A DNA stretch of 64,000 nt from Pseudomonadota bacterium (GTDB taxonomy: Bacteria; Pseudomonadota; Gammaproteobacteria; Burkholderiales; SG8-39), in the NCBI GenBank assembly GCA_021811085.1, contig JAJZPQ010000005.1, positions 60,480-124,479 on the forward strand, given 5' to 3'. Position numbers and translations under genes: made by a program. Positions 19,088 through 28,230 of the stretch are shown here, in pieces. Numbering within the stretch: the first letter of the stretch is position 1; each line of letters begins with the position of its first letter. The notes beneath the pieces are model-generated. The model saw nothing but the letters and a program-made list of their open reading frames with translations, did not search any database and had not been told where the DNA came from.

Positions 19088-20176
19088 ATGCTGATCCTGG
19101 GCATCGAGACTTCCTGCGACGAGACCGGCATCGCGCTGTATCACAGCGAGCGCGGCCTGCTCGCGCATGCCTTGCACACCCAGATCGCGATGCACCAGGA
19201 CTACGGCGGCGTGGTGCCCGAACTCGCTTCGCGCGACCACATCCGGCGCGTGCTGCCGCTGATACGCCAGGTCATGCGCGAGGCCGGCGCCGAACTCGCG
19301 CACGTCGATGCCGTCGCCTACACGCAAGGGCCGGGGCTGGCCGGCGCGCTGCTCGTAGGCACCAGCGTCGCCAATGCGCTCGCGTTCACGCTCGGCATTC
19401 CGGCCATCGGCATACACCATCTCGAAGGGCATCTGCTCTCGCCGCTGCTCGCCGCGAAGCCGCCGCAATTTCCGTTTGTCGCGCTGCTGGTCTCGGGCGG
19501 ACATACGCAGCTCATGCGCGTGGGCGCCGTGGGCGAATACGAACTGCTCGGCGAGACCGTGGACGACGCCGCCGGCGAAGCCTTCGACAAGACCGCGCAG
19601 CTGCTGGGTTTGGGCTATCCGGGTGGGCCGGCGCTGGCGCAGCTGGCCGGGCAGGGCAGGGCGAACCGCTACAGGCTGCCGCGGCCCATGCTCGAGCAAA
19701 TGCACCAGACCGGCAATCTGGATTTTTCCTTCAGCGGCCTGAAGACCGCGGTAATGCTGCTAGTGCGCAAAGAAGCGCCCGATGCCGCGGCGCGGGCCGA
19801 CGTCGCCGAATCGTTCCAGGAAGCGATCGTCGACGTGCTGGTGGCGAAATCGCTGTACGCGCTGGAGCAGACCGGGCTCACACAGCTCGTGGTTGCCGGC
19901 GGCGTCGGCGCCAACCGCCGCCTGCGCGAGCGGCTCGACCGCGCGGCGGCGGAGCAGGGGTATTTCGTGTTCTATCCGGAATTCGAATTCTGCACCGACA
20001 ATGGGGCGATGATTGCGCTAGCCGGTGCCCTGCGTTTGGGTGCCGGTGTTGTGGGAGCGGCGCCCCCGCCGCGACCGGTGCCAAATCGAAAACCGATCGG
20101 CCCGAAGGCGGGCCTCCCACAATCCTACGCCTTCACCGTCAAACCGCGTTGGGACTTGTCGGCGATGAGTTTGTAG
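19088..20176 (+). CDS. tsaD: tRNA N6-threonylcarbamoyladenosine synthase subunit TsaD, with internal REP insertion
   Basis: A 362-residue TsaD, the metal-binding catalytic subunit that transfers threonylcarbamoyl to A37 of ANN-decoding tRNAs. It carries the family start [12 protein letters not shown], the metal-binding IHHLEGH motif (about 110-116), [10 protein letters not shown], and [12 protein letters not shown]. Around residues 321-345 about 25 residues ([11 protein letters not shown] ... GLPQ) are foreign: they are the translation of a 70-bp REP element at 20051-20120 plus a few bases. Removing them leaves 337 residues, the usual length, and joins RLGAG to [12 protein letters not shown] as expected. 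The frame is kept, so the protein is probably functional with a loop near its C-terminus. Confidence 0.95.
   Translation: MLILGIETSCDETGIALYHSERGLLAHALHTQIAMHQDYGGVVPELASRDHIRRVLPLIRQVMREAGAELAHVDAVAYTQGPGLAGALLVGTSVANALAFTLGIPAIGIHHLEGHLLSPLLAAKPPQFPFVALLVSGGHTQLMRVGAVGEYELLGETVDDAAGEAFDKTAQLLGLGYPGGPALAQLAGQGRANRYRLPRPMLEQMHQTGNLDFSFSGLKTAVMLLVRKEAPDAAARADVAESFQEAIVDVLVAKSLYALEQTGLTQLVVAGGVGANRRLRERLDRAAAEQGYFVFYPEFEFCTDNGAMIALAGALRLGAGVVGAAPPPRPVPNRKPIGPKAGLPQSYAFTVKPRWDLSAMSL
20051..20120. repeat. REP-like 70-bp element inside tsaD, copy 3
   Basis: The same family as the intergenic copies, with GTGGGAGCGGCGCCC at one end and GGCGGGCCTCCCAC at the other. It lies wholly inside the tsaD reading frame, and with flanking bases it contributes 75 translated bases without a stop. 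Confidence 0.85.
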
Positions 20177-20197
20177 AAGCACCCCCGACTCTGCGCA

Positions 20198-20506
20198 TCA
20201 CCACTGCGATGGCGGTTTGCGCGCGGTATGGAAAATACGCAGGATTTCGATAGATTTTCCGCGCACGCGGTACGGGATCAAGTAATGAGTGTCGGCAACA
20301 GGCAATTCGCGCGTTCCCGGTACCCGACCAGGTCGCCCCAATCCGGGTTGGTGTCTCAGCAGGTCGACGGCGCGAATAATGCGTAAGACAACTTGCTGTG
20401 CGGCCTGCGGATTGTCCTGTGCGATATACGTTGCTTCTTCGTCAAGATTGAGCAGAGCCTTGCGCAGCCAGACGACTTCCAGGGGCTTTATGCCGGCTTG
20501 CGCCAT
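20198..20506 (-). CDS. ParE/RelE-superfamily toxin
   Basis: A 102-residue small basic protein of the ParE/RelE fold. Key stretches are VVWLRKALLNLDEEATYIAQDNPQAA, LLRHQPGLGRPGR, and the C-terminal strand pair YLIPYRVRGKSIEILRIFHTAR, which ends in the typical H-T-A-R motif. ParE members poison gyrase while RelE members cut mRNA; the sequence favours ParE. Its start overlaps the antitoxin gene by 19 bases. Confidence 0.85.
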   Translation of the reverse strand: MAQAGIKPLEVVWLRKALLNLDEEATYIAQDNPQAAQQVVLRIIRAVDLLRHQPGLGRPGRVPGTRELPVADTHYLIPYRVRGKSIEILRIFHTARKPPSQW

Positions 20507-20736
20507 TTGCCTAAAACCTTATTCACTTCGGCGGGCTTTGCGAAGTCTCCCGCATCCGCTTCTTGTAGGGCGGTCTGAATTTCGTGAATCTGCCATTCAT
20601 TGAGTTCGACAAAAGCGCGAATGGCTTCGGCAGCGAGGAAGGACTTGCTGCGGTGAGTGGCGTCGGCCAAGTGATCAAGACGCGCCTTCACGGCCGCCTC
20701 GAGACGGATGGAAATCGTAGTGGAGGATTCAGCCAT
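20488..20736 (-). CDS. ParD/CopG-like antitoxin
   Basis: An 82-residue ribbon-helix-helix protein, with TTISIRLEAAVKARLDHLADATHRSKSFLAAEAIRAFVE as the DNA-binding half and a C-terminal helix for toxin binding (QIHEIQTALQEADAGDF). I chose the ATG at 20736 because it begins exactly at the domain; a longer open frame upstream has no family match. It precedes and overlaps the ParE toxin gene, as in other parDE modules, and probably represses its own promoter. Confidence 0.87.
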   Translation of the reverse strand: MAESSTTISIRLEAAVKARLDHLADATHRSKSFLAAEAIRAFVELNEWQIHEIQTALQEADAGDFAKPAEVNKVLGKWRKPA

Positions 20737-20930
20737 AATGAGCCTTTGTATCGGAATGTGTACATTCTCGCACAATGCGGCTGCGTATTCCAGCCAAAAT
20801 GGCGCATGCGCTGAACTTGCTGCGGCGCCGTGGATGCGACGACACTGAAGATGTGGGGGCTTCTGTTGACCGTACCATCTCCTATAGTGGTGGGTTATAC
20901 GAGACGCGGCCCATCCCCAACCCCGTGAAT

Positions 20931-20959
20931 TTGACGTATATGCATTGCATGCATATACT
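20931..20959 (+). promoter_or_regulatory. Promoter and palindromic operator of brnTA
   Basis: A near-consensus sigma-70 promoter: -35 TTGACG (20931-20936), 17-base spacer, -10 TATACT (20954-20959). A perfect 10-base inverted repeat GTATATGCAT-TGC-ATGCATATAC (20936-20958) fills the spacer and overlaps the -10. This is what is expected of an operator for a self-repressing antitoxin. The brnT ATG begins only 6 bases after the -10, so transcripts from it would start at or inside the start codon region (leaderless) or at a downstream ATG/GTG. Confidence 0.75.
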
Positions 20960-20965
20960 GCTTTC

Positions 20966-21238
20966 ATGCCAGCCGAGTTCGATCCGAAGAAGGATGCGGC
21001 AAATTTAAAGAAACACGGTGTTTCTCTTTCCGAGGGTGACGGTGTGCTGAACGACCCGCTTGCGCTCTCCGTGGAGGATGATTTTGCGCAAGGCGAACAG
21101 CGTTTTGTCACCATCGGCATGAACGTATTCGGCTCGTTGATGGTCGTTGTCTATACACATCGCGGCGACAATGCACGAATTATTTCGGTTCGAAAGGCCG
21201 ATCCAAAGGAGCGCAGAGCATATGAAAAAAATATATGA
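20966..21238 (+). CDS. brnT: BrnT-family toxin
   Basis: A 90-residue BrnT, a ribonuclease toxin of the RelE-like fold. The family's pattern is intact: FDPKKDAANLKKHGVSL near the start, DDFAQGEQRFVTIG, LMVVVYTHRGDNARIISVRKA, and a C-terminal RRAYEKN. I chose the ATG at 20966, matching the usual family start; an in-frame ATG at 20945 lies inside the promoter. The gene overlaps brnA by 17 bases. Confidence 0.93.
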   Translation: MPAEFDPKKDAANLKKHGVSLSEGDGVLNDPLALSVEDDFAQGEQRFVTIGMNVFGSLMVVVYTHRGDNARIISVRKADPKERRAYEKNI

Positions 21239-21473
21239 CTTCTCCAAAGGCAAACGCGGAGCCGTGATTCCCACGACCGGGAAAACGCGTATCACCATCT
21301 ACCTTGACGACGCCGTCCTCGAGCGCTTCAAAGTCCAATCCGAGAAGAACGGAAAGGGGTATCAGACGCTGATCAACGACGCGTTGAAGGCCTATCTTGG
21401 GCTAGCCGAGCAACCGATTACGCATGAGCTCGTGCGCAAGATCGTGCGTGAAGAACTCGCGGCCCAAAGTTGA
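21222..21473 (+). CDS. brnA: BrnA-family antitoxin
   Basis: An 83-residue BrnA antitoxin with a ribbon-helix-helix core (KTRITIYLDDAVLERFKVQSEKNGKGYQTLINDAL). It neutralises BrnT and represses the operon, and the palindrome upstream of brnT is its likely binding site. The ATG at 21222 is preceded by AGGAG-like GGAGCG. Its stop overlaps the TTG start of the downstream epimerase gene (TTGA), so the first polysaccharide gene may be translated together with it. Confidence 0.92.
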   Translation: MKKIYDFSKGKRGAVIPTTGKTRITIYLDDAVLERFKVQSEKNGKGYQTLINDALKAYLGLAEQPITHELVRKIVREELAAQS

Positions 21474-22501
21474 ATCCCAAGTTGAAGATCGAAGCGCGCA
21501 GCGCTACGAACCAGCGCATCCTCGTAACCGGCGGCGCCGGTTACATCGGTAGCCATGTGGTGAAGCAACTCGGCGACGCCGGGCACGCAGTGACGGTCCT
21601 TGACAACCTCTCCACCGGCCGTCGCGAAGCGGTCCTCCACGCCGAGCTAGTCGTGGGCGAGCTCGCCGATGCCGCGTTGCTCGACAGCGTCCTCGGCCAG
21701 GGGCGGTTCGATGCGGTGATGCATTTCGCCGGCTCCATCGTAGTGCCCGAGTCCGTCGTCGATCCGATCAAGTATTACGCCAACAACACCGCGAATACGC
21801 TGCAGCTGCTCGGCGCCTGCGTCAGGCACGGGGTCAGCCGCTTTATCTTCTCTTCCACCGCTGCGGTCTACGGCATGGCCGACAAGGCGCTGGTGTCGGA
21901 GGACGAGCCCTTGGCGCCGATCAATCCCTACGGTGCCTCGAAGCTGATGAGCGAGCGGATGATCGCGGACATTGCGGCGGCGCATCCTTTGAAATACGTG
22001 ATCCTGCGCTACTTCAATGTCGCCGGCGCCGAAGCCGGCGGGCGCCTGGGACAATCGGGCGCGGGGGCGACGCACCTGATCCGTGTCGCCTGCCAGACTG
22101 CGCTAGGTATGCGGCCGGAGATGACCATATACGGGGATGACTATCCCACGCCGGACGGCACCTGCATCCGCGACTACATCCACGTCGAAGACCTTGCGCA
22201 AGCGCACCTCCAAGCGCTGGGCTACCTCCAGCGCGGCGGCGAATCCGCCGTGCTCAATTTCGGCTACGGCCGCGGCCACAGTGTGCGCGAGGTGATCGCA
22301 GCCGTGAAACAGGCCTCGGGCGTGGATTTCGCGGTGCGCCTGGGCGCGCGGCGCGCGGGGGACCCGGCGCGACTGGTCGCAAGCAACGCAAAATTGAAAG
22401 AGGCTTTCGGCTGGGAGCCGCGCGGCACCAGCTTGGACGAGATTACGCGGTCGGCGTTGGTTTGGGAAAAGCGGCTGCTCGGGAGCATCCTCAATCCTTG
22501 A
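21470..22501 (+). CDS. galE: UDP-glucose 4-epimerase
   Basis: A 343-residue extended SDR epimerase interconverting UDP-Glc and UDP-Gal (or the N-acetyl forms) for glycan synthesis. It shows the NAD-binding GGAGYIGSH near residue 22, the catalytic Tyr/Lys in NPYGASKLMSE, FSSTAAVYG, and the DYPTPDGTCIRDYIHVEDLA substrate loop of true GalE. No ATG is available: the only usable start is a TTG at 21470, overlapping the brnA stop and adding about 16 residues before the usual N-terminus. It opens the polysaccharide island. Confidence 0.92.
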   Translation: MNPKLKIEARSATNQRILVTGGAGYIGSHVVKQLGDAGHAVTVLDNLSTGRREAVLHAELVVGELADAALLDSVLGQGRFDAVMHFAGSIVVPESVVDPIKYYANNTANTLQLLGACVRHGVSRFIFSSTAAVYGMADKALVSEDEPLAPINPYGASKLMSERMIADIAAAHPLKYVILRYFNVAGAEAGGRLGQSGAGATHLIRVACQTALGMRPEMTIYGDDYPTPDGTCIRDYIHVEDLAQAHLQALGYLQRGGESAVLNFGYGRGHSVREVIAAVKQASGVDFAVRLGARRAGDPARLVASNAKLKEAFGWEPRGTSLDEITRSALVWEKRLLGSILNP

Positions 22502-22527
22502 TTGCTGCTCTCCTGGGACGCTCAAGC

Positions 22528-23502
22528 ATGAAATGCAGAATATGTGACAACGAAGCCAATAACCAGCTGTATGAAGTCCGAGAAATGATGTATGGATACA
22601 GAGATGTATTTAGATATTTTCAGTGTCCAAGTTGTGGGTGTCTACAAATTGAAGAAATTCCCGTAGATATCTTCAAGTATTACCGCGACGATTACTACTC
22701 CTTAAAACCGGTCACTCGACCGACAAAGAGAAAATTCAAGAATGCCTTGATACGGCTGAGGGATCGCTACGCCGCTTTTGGTGAGGGATTGATTGGTCGC
22801 TTCTTATGCGTCAGGTATCCCAACGCGTCACTAAAGTGGGCTTCCCTTGTTCCCATAAATAGGGATGCACACATTCTGGACGTCGGATGTGGCTCAGGAG
22901 CGCTATTGTTTCTTCTCGGCGATTTGGGTTGCAAGAATCTTCTGGGAATTGATCCCTTTATCGCGACAGATGTCGAATACGAAAGCGGGTTGCGAATTCT
23001 GAAAAAATCAGTCCATGAGGTGGGCGGAAAATGGAATCTGATAATGTTTCATCACTCCTTCGAGCACGTACCTGACCCGCTCGCCACTTTGCAGGCTGTT
23101 TCCGGATTGCTGACACCTAACGGTTGTTGCGTCATCAGAGTTCCGACCGTATCCTCTTATGCGTGGGAACATTACAGAGTAAATTGGGTGCAACTCGATG
23201 CGCCTAGACATTGCTATCTTCATTCTGTCGAAAGCATGCGATTCTTAGCTCAGAGGGCGGGGCTGGAGTTATGCAAAACGGTGTACGACTCCACCTCTTT
23301 CCAGTTTTCTGGGAGCGAGCAATACAGAATGGACATCCCCCTTTTGGGCGAGCTTGCTGAATACAAAAAGCCGCGGGCGCCAATATTTACGAAACGACAA
23401 CTCGCCGCTTTCGCAGTGCGGGCGGCGGAGCTAAATGAATGCGCTCGTGGAGATCAAGCAGCATTCTATTTGAGAAAGCCACAGGCGGTTAAGCAACTCT
23501 AA
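22528..23502 (+). CDS. Class I SAM-dependent methyltransferase with N-terminal zinc-ribbon-like motif
   Basis: A 324-residue protein with an N-terminal Cys pair set (CRICDN ... CPSCGC, about residues 3-45), then a class I methyltransferase domain with the SAM motif ILDVGCGSGALLF (about 118) and the acidic/His motif FHHSFEHVPDP. This two-part form is common in glycan and sugar-nucleotide modification clusters. The ATG at 22528 starts exactly at the Cys motif. The gene is noticeably less GC-rich than galE upstream. The substrate is unknown. Confidence 0.85.
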   Translation: MKCRICDNEANNQLYEVREMMYGYRDVFRYFQCPSCGCLQIEEIPVDIFKYYRDDYYSLKPVTRPTKRKFKNALIRLRDRYAAFGEGLIGRFLCVRYPNASLKWASLVPINRDAHILDVGCGSGALLFLLGDLGCKNLLGIDPFIATDVEYESGLRILKKSVHEVGGKWNLIMFHHSFEHVPDPLATLQAVSGLLTPNGCCVIRVPTVSSYAWEHYRVNWVQLDAPRHCYLHSVESMRFLAQRAGLELCKTVYDSTSFQFSGSEQYRMDIPLLGELAEYKKPRAPIFTKRQLAAFAVRAAELNECARGDQAAFYLRKPQAVKQL

Positions 23503-23605
23503 GCGGGTCGTAGTCTATTGCTGGACAGCGCCAAGAGCGGGAAGCTTACACAACGATGTGGAGGCGGCACCCGCGATTCGGTCAAAAGGAAATAGAGATC
23601 AAGAA

Positions 23606-24559
23606 ATGATTTCAATCATTATCGTTTCATTCAATACAAGTGATTTGCTGGCTAACTGTATTCGTTCAATTTATGGTTCAAATATTAGGGCAGATTTTGA
23701 AATCATCGTTGTCGATAATAATTCAAAGGACGATTCGGTTGCGATGTGCAGAACACAATTCCCTAATGTTCAGGTTATCGAAAACAAAGTGAATAACATG
23801 TTTGCCAAGGCCAACAACCAGGGAATTGCAATTGCACGGGGAGATGCTGTATTGCTTTTGAACAGCGACACCGTCGTGGACCTTGACGTTGTTGATACCC
23901 TATATCGTTTCATGCGAGGCAACCACATGGTCGCTGCCGTCGGCCCCCGGTTAATCAATGTTGATGGATCGCTGCAGAGCCAAGGCTATCCTTTAAAGCC
24001 CATGCTTTGGACGGTCATCAGAAATTTTAGTCTGGACAACGCATTGCCGCCGTCTATTAGGCACAGGTTAATGCCATGGACAAATCCGGTGAATACAAAT
24101 GCTATGCGAGTCGGATGGGTTGGCGGCGCATGCATGCTAATTAGCAAGCAAGCTATAGGAAAAGTGGGCGGCTTGTGTGAGGCCCTTTATTTTTATGGTG
24201 AAGAAGTGGAGTGGTGCTGGCGAGCGCGGAACGGTGGCATGCAAATTTGGTGTTTGCCGCAAGTTTCAGTTTTGCATCTTGGCGGGGCATCCACTAAGAG
24301 TCCCCAAGCGCCTATTGAATTGAAGATAAATGAACATCGAATGGCGAGTACCCTAGAATTGGTTAAAAAAACAACTGGTGTTCCTTATAACTTGGTTCTT
24401 GGTCTGGTGATAGTTTCGGCACTCCTGATAAAACTGCCGATAGCCTATTTATTGCGCCCTCCTCCAAATCCGCTTTCGAAGGATATCTTGGTTCGGCTAT
24501 TGAATGAATTAAGATTCATGCGGTATCAGGCTAACTGGCTGTTGAAGATCAAGCGTTGA
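23606..24559 (+). CDS. Glycosyltransferase family 2 (rhamnosyltransferase-like)
   Basis: A 317-residue GT2 of the WbbL/rhamnosyltransferase subgroup. It begins ISIIIVSFNTSDLL, has the DXD-like motif LLLNSDTVV (about 95), the acceptor-side GGACMLISKQA, and the base-containing FYGEEVEWCWRARN motif (about 205), plus a C-terminal hydrophobic segment. The ATG at 23606 matches the family N-terminus; an upstream in-frame ATG at 23558 adds 16 unrelated residues. It would add a sugar to a lipid-linked acceptor in the cytoplasm. The sequence is AT-rich for this genome. Confidence 0.88.
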   Translation: MISIIIVSFNTSDLLANCIRSIYGSNIRADFEIIVVDNNSKDDSVAMCRTQFPNVQVIENKVNNMFAKANNQGIAIARGDAVLLLNSDTVVDLDVVDTLYRFMRGNHMVAAVGPRLINVDGSLQSQGYPLKPMLWTVIRNFSLDNALPPSIRHRLMPWTNPVNTNAMRVGWVGGACMLISKQAIGKVGGLCEALYFYGEEVEWCWRARNGGMQIWCLPQVSVLHLGGASTKSPQAPIELKINEHRMASTLELVKKTTGVPYNLVLGLVIVSALLIKLPIAYLLRPPPNPLSKDILVRLLNELRFMRYQANWLLKIKR

Positions 24560-24740
24560 ACCGTGCCTTGGTAGCGCGGAATAAGGTAGGTATTGACGCA
24601 ACTTGGGTTAGTTATGCTGGTCAGCGCGGCCGTCGCGGGGACGCCATAGGACTGAATCACGGTCATGCGGAATTTCCGCAGTAGTTTTGCGCTTCCGGCT
24701 TACCGTTCCATATAATGGATTTCTTCAATGGTGACCTCTA

Positions 24741-26216
24741 ATGTCTCCTGACTTACGGGAAAAAACGGTCACAAATATTGCGTATAGCGCGATTGGAAAA
24801 GGTGTATCCGTCGTCGCATCGGTGGCAACCAGCATTGTGCTCGCTAGGTACCTGAGCGCCCGCGACTTCGGCATCTACGGGTTCGCTGTCATCTTTATCA
24901 CTTTCCTTGCACAGTTCAGTGATTTCGGGCTAAGCGCTGCAGTTGTTCAACGAAAAGACCTCAGTCGGGAATCCCTTACTGTGGCATTTACCATAAGGTT
25001 CTTGCTTGGGGTTGTTTTGTGCGCCCTGGCATTTGTCCTTGCGCCATTTGTAAGCATTGTCTTCGAAAGCCACGAAGTGGTCCGTGTAGTGCAGGTACTT
25101 GGAATAACGTTCCTGACCGGCGCTCTAAGCTTCCTGCCGCAAACACAGCTAACACGTGGCGCGCGGTTCGATTTGCTGAGTGCCAGTCAGTCAATTAGCT
25201 CAATCGTGAACGCCGCAGTAGCGATCGCGCTCGCAGTAGCTGGAAAGGGTTATTGGAGCATAGTTGTGGCGATTGTTGCTTCTGCAATGGCAAGCGCGGT
25301 ATTCGTTAATGCCGTTCATTGGGAAAGACCAAGATTTCACCTAAAGGGAGACGACCTTTCCGAATTGATCAGCTTCGGGGGCAAGGTCTTTCTTTCGGGA
25401 TTGGTAATGTTTTCGATCTTCAGCTTCGACAATGCGGTCGTGGGCGCAATTGGCGGGGCACAAGCGCTTGGCTATTATTCCCTTGCCTTTAGCTGGGGAA
25501 GCATTCTCTCCGGCCTGCTTCAGGGGGTCGTCTTGAATGTCCTCTTCCCAATGCTATCGAGTATTCAGAACGATAGACGAACCATAAGAAAGATCTACCT
25601 CGAATTACTGGAGTATGCGGCTTTTTTTGCCGTGCTTTTGCATATTTGCCTATTTTGGGGGGCAAATGAATTTCTCCGGGTCGTTCTTGGTCATGGGTCG
25701 GATAAATGGGCGCCAGCACTAGGCACGTTTCGTATCATGTGCTTGTATGGAATTATTTCTACTATATTGGTTCCCGTTGGGCCTGTCATAGTGGCGATAG
25801 GTAAGGCTGATGTCCAACTAAAGGCAATAGCGTCTGCAAGTCTAATTCAGACATTACTTCTTTATCCCGTTTTTCGGTTCTGGGGGATTGAAGGTGTAGC
25901 GGTACTGGTCACGGCGAGCTATGGGACGCAGTTTCTTATTTACCTGCCGGCCATTGGAGCCGAAATTGATGTGCGCATCGTTGAGTTCGTTCAAGCAGTC
26001 GCCAGGCCGATAATCGCGGGCTTTGTCGTCATATCCCTGGCGTTGGTTCTCTCCGATATTGTGCCATCTCGAATGAACTGGGCAACGCTTGTGGTCAAGG
26101 TAAGTCTTTGCGGGGTCTCCTTTATAATCTTGCACGGATTGATTGGTAAATGGAGATTGGAAAAGGGCGTAATAGCTCTGATAATGACGGCAGCCCAGCG
26201 ACGAACTGTACGTTGA
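24741..26216 (+). CDS. Lipopolysaccharide/exopolysaccharide flippase (Wzx/MATE-like)
   Basis: A 491-residue polytopic membrane protein of the polysaccharide transporter (MOP) superfamily, with about 12-14 transmembrane segments and the N-terminal hallmark NIAYSAIGKGVSVVASVATSIVLARYLSARDFGIYG. It probably flips the lipid-linked repeat unit across the inner membrane to the periplasmic polymerase. It sits among the glycosyltransferases, with a 181-base gap before it. The exact substrate is unknown. Confidence 0.9.
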   Translation: MSPDLREKTVTNIAYSAIGKGVSVVASVATSIVLARYLSARDFGIYGFAVIFITFLAQFSDFGLSAAVVQRKDLSRESLTVAFTIRFLLGVVLCALAFVLAPFVSIVFESHEVVRVVQVLGITFLTGALSFLPQTQLTRGARFDLLSASQSISSIVNAAVAIALAVAGKGYWSIVVAIVASAMASAVFVNAVHWERPRFHLKGDDLSELISFGGKVFLSGLVMFSIFSFDNAVVGAIGGAQALGYYSLAFSWGSILSGLLQGVVLNVLFPMLSSIQNDRRTIRKIYLELLEYAAFFAVLLHICLFWGANEFLRVVLGHGSDKWAPALGTFRIMCLYGIISTILVPVGPVIVAIGKADVQLKAIASASLIQTLLLYPVFRFWGIEGVAVLVTASYGTQFLIYLPAIGAEIDVRIVEFVQAVARPIIAGFVVISLALVLSDIVPSRMNWATLVVKVSLCGVSFIILHGLIGKWRLEKGVIALIMTAAQRRTVR

Positions 26217-26501
26217 TTCCGATCTCCGCCGCGCTGAAATTAGGGGAACACTATGTACAAGAAGAAAATCAATCGCCAATCTGCACGAGGGATTCCACTT
26301 CGACGAGTATATCGATGCCCTGAAGTAGGTTCGATATAATCTGCTCGCTCAATTGGCGTGAGGGAGTCGCTAAGAAAAGCCTGAAACCGCTCCTCTGGAG
26401 ATTGATTATGCTGGCCTCAAATTGCGCTGGCGCATATTTCTGTTATGCGCTGCTCAGCCTTCGCAGAAGGGCTCTCTTCCATATTTCTTGGAAAATGGAA
26501 A

Positions 26502-27509
26502 ATGATTGTATCGGTAATAATCTGCACATATGACCCCGGCGCATTTCTGAGGGAGCAATTAGCCGCACTCAATGCACAAATCTTGCCCAGTGAGTTGTAC
26601 ATGGAAGTTATCATCGCAGACAATCATCCATCGGGACTCAACAAATCCATAGTCGAAGAATTTGAGTTCAAGCGGCTTCATTGCGCGTATCTTCACGAGA
26701 AGCGCGTGGGAAAATGTTTCGCCGCAAACGCTGGAATATTGGCGTCCAAAGGTGAAGTACTCATATTTACTGACGACGATGTGCTCCCGCCACCGAGATG
26801 GGTAACTGCCATGGCCGAGCCGATCCTATCTGGCCTGGCTGACGTGGTAGCCGGCGGCGTGAAGATCCCGGAACAATTACGCAGCCGCTTGATAGGAACC
26901 GCCGAGAAGGGGATCGTGCTTGACAATGTCCAAAGCTACTCTTTCGACGAAGGTCTAATTGGCGCAAACATGGCGATATCTCGAAGATGCTTAGAGATCG
27001 TCCGAGGATTTGATCCAGAGCTTGGGCCAGGACGGTTAGGCTGCGGAGAGGATAGCTTATTTGGAATGCAACTGAGAGAAGCTGGATACAGGTTCCGGTG
27101 GGCGTCGACAGAAGGAACGGTTTGTCACCATTTCGCAACGGAAAGACTCAAGAAAAGCGCGTTAATTCAGTATGCGATAAACCTCGGGAAAGTGCGAGCT
27201 TACTTAAATCATCACTGGCATCATAAAGATACGAGATTCCCTCGGGTTCGATTGCTGATTTCAGTCCTGGGTCTAATATACGTGCGGTTACGCTGGGCAA
27301 ATGAAACCAATAAGGTCGAGGGTATATTTGACAAGGAAATGCACCAGTACATAAATATGGGCTACTTCAGACACTATATTTACGAGCGACGACGAATTCG
27401 GAACTATGAGACCCATGGCCTGGAAAAAATAGCTGGCGTTAAGGACGCAAGGCTAATGCGGGGCGCTGCAATAGATGCCGATGGACAATTTGCAAAAGGT
27501 GACCATTGA
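26502..27509 (+). CDS. Glycosyltransferase family 2
   Basis: A 335-residue GT2 with the nucleotide-sugar fold: MIVSVIICTYDPGAFL at the start, the metal motif LIFTDDDVLPP (about 101), and the acceptor motif LGCGEDSLFGMQLREAGY with the catalytic Glu-Asp pair. I chose the ATG at 26502, right at the first beta strand, over an upstream ATG at 26445. The 285 bases before it hold no recognisable gene. It ends in a TTGA overlap with the next methyltransferase. Confidence 0.85.
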   Translation: MIVSVIICTYDPGAFLREQLAALNAQILPSELYMEVIIADNHPSGLNKSIVEEFEFKRLHCAYLHEKRVGKCFAANAGILASKGEVLIFTDDDVLPPPRWVTAMAEPILSGLADVVAGGVKIPEQLRSRLIGTAEKGIVLDNVQSYSFDEGLIGANMAISRRCLEIVRGFDPELGPGRLGCGEDSLFGMQLREAGYRFRWASTEGTVCHHFATERLKKSALIQYAINLGKVRAYLNHHWHHKDTRFPRVRLLISVLGLIYVRLRWANETNKVEGIFDKEMHQYINMGYFRHYIYERRRIRNYETHGLEKIAGVKDARLMRGAAIDADGQFAKGDH

Positions 27510-28111
27510 GAATTTTAAATCCTGCAGTAAAACTATGCATTAATGAGGGTGAACTCATCAGCCTGGATATCGGCTGCGGCCCAAAGCCGATCTCCAAGTG
27601 CTTCGGCGTCGATAGAATGCTCTTTCCAAATCTCGATATACAGGCAGACCTGAATCAACCGCTCGATGACCTGCCTGACAGTTGCGTCCAAAAGATCTTT
27701 TCGTACCATACTCTAGAGCACGTCGAAAATGTGGTTGGTTTGATAGAGGAGTTTTACCGAATACTATGCCCTGGTGGAACGCTTGATGTCTATGTGCCAC
27801 ATTTCTCAAATCCGTACTATTACTCGGATATTACTCATCGCCAGCCATTCGGCTTATATTCCATGTATTACTTTGTGGACGAGAAAGACCAACCATCCCG
27901 CAAGGTTCCAACGTTCTATTCGGACGCAAGGTTCAGGGTGTTGGATATCCACGTAACGCTTTTAGACCGTAAATGGATAGATCGACTGGCGTTCCCACTA
28001 ATGGAGACTGTCATCAACTCCAGTCGAGTATGGCAGGACCGATATGAAAGAAGGCTCTGCCGAATTTGGCCTGCGGAAAATATTAGGTACCTAATGACGT
28101 GTGTCAAGTAA
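27506..28111 (+). CDS. Class I SAM-dependent methyltransferase
   Basis: A 201-residue methyltransferase with SAM motif LDIGCGPKPIS (about 21), VDRMLFPNLDIQADL, the post-motif YHTLEHVEN and the CPGGTLDVYVPHFSN strand. It starts at a TTG that overlaps the stop of the preceding glycosyltransferase by three bases, so the two are translationally coupled. It may methylate a sugar of the repeat unit or cap chain growth. Substrate unknown. Confidence 0.83.
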   Translation: MRILNPAVKLCINEGELISLDIGCGPKPISKCFGVDRMLFPNLDIQADLNQPLDDLPDSCVQKIFSYHTLEHVENVVGLIEEFYRILCPGGTLDVYVPHFSNPYYYSDITHRQPFGLYSMYYFVDEKDQPSRKVPTFYSDARFRVLDIHVTLLDRKWIDRLAFPLMETVINSSRVWQDRYERRLCRIWPAENIRYLMTCVK

Positions 28112-28230
28112 TGCTTCTACGCGCCGTTCTCACGCCAAATTTGGATTAATTGAAAATATGGACAAGGCCGTACCGGAATCGAATTGGATAAGAGCGAATG
28201 TTCCACATACTCTGAGAATCCTGTAAGCCT

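Noticed and set aside
26217..26501. Possible small gene before the second GT2
   Set aside because: Short open stretches occur on the plus strand but carry no start with a ribosome site and no family pattern. It reads as intergenic.
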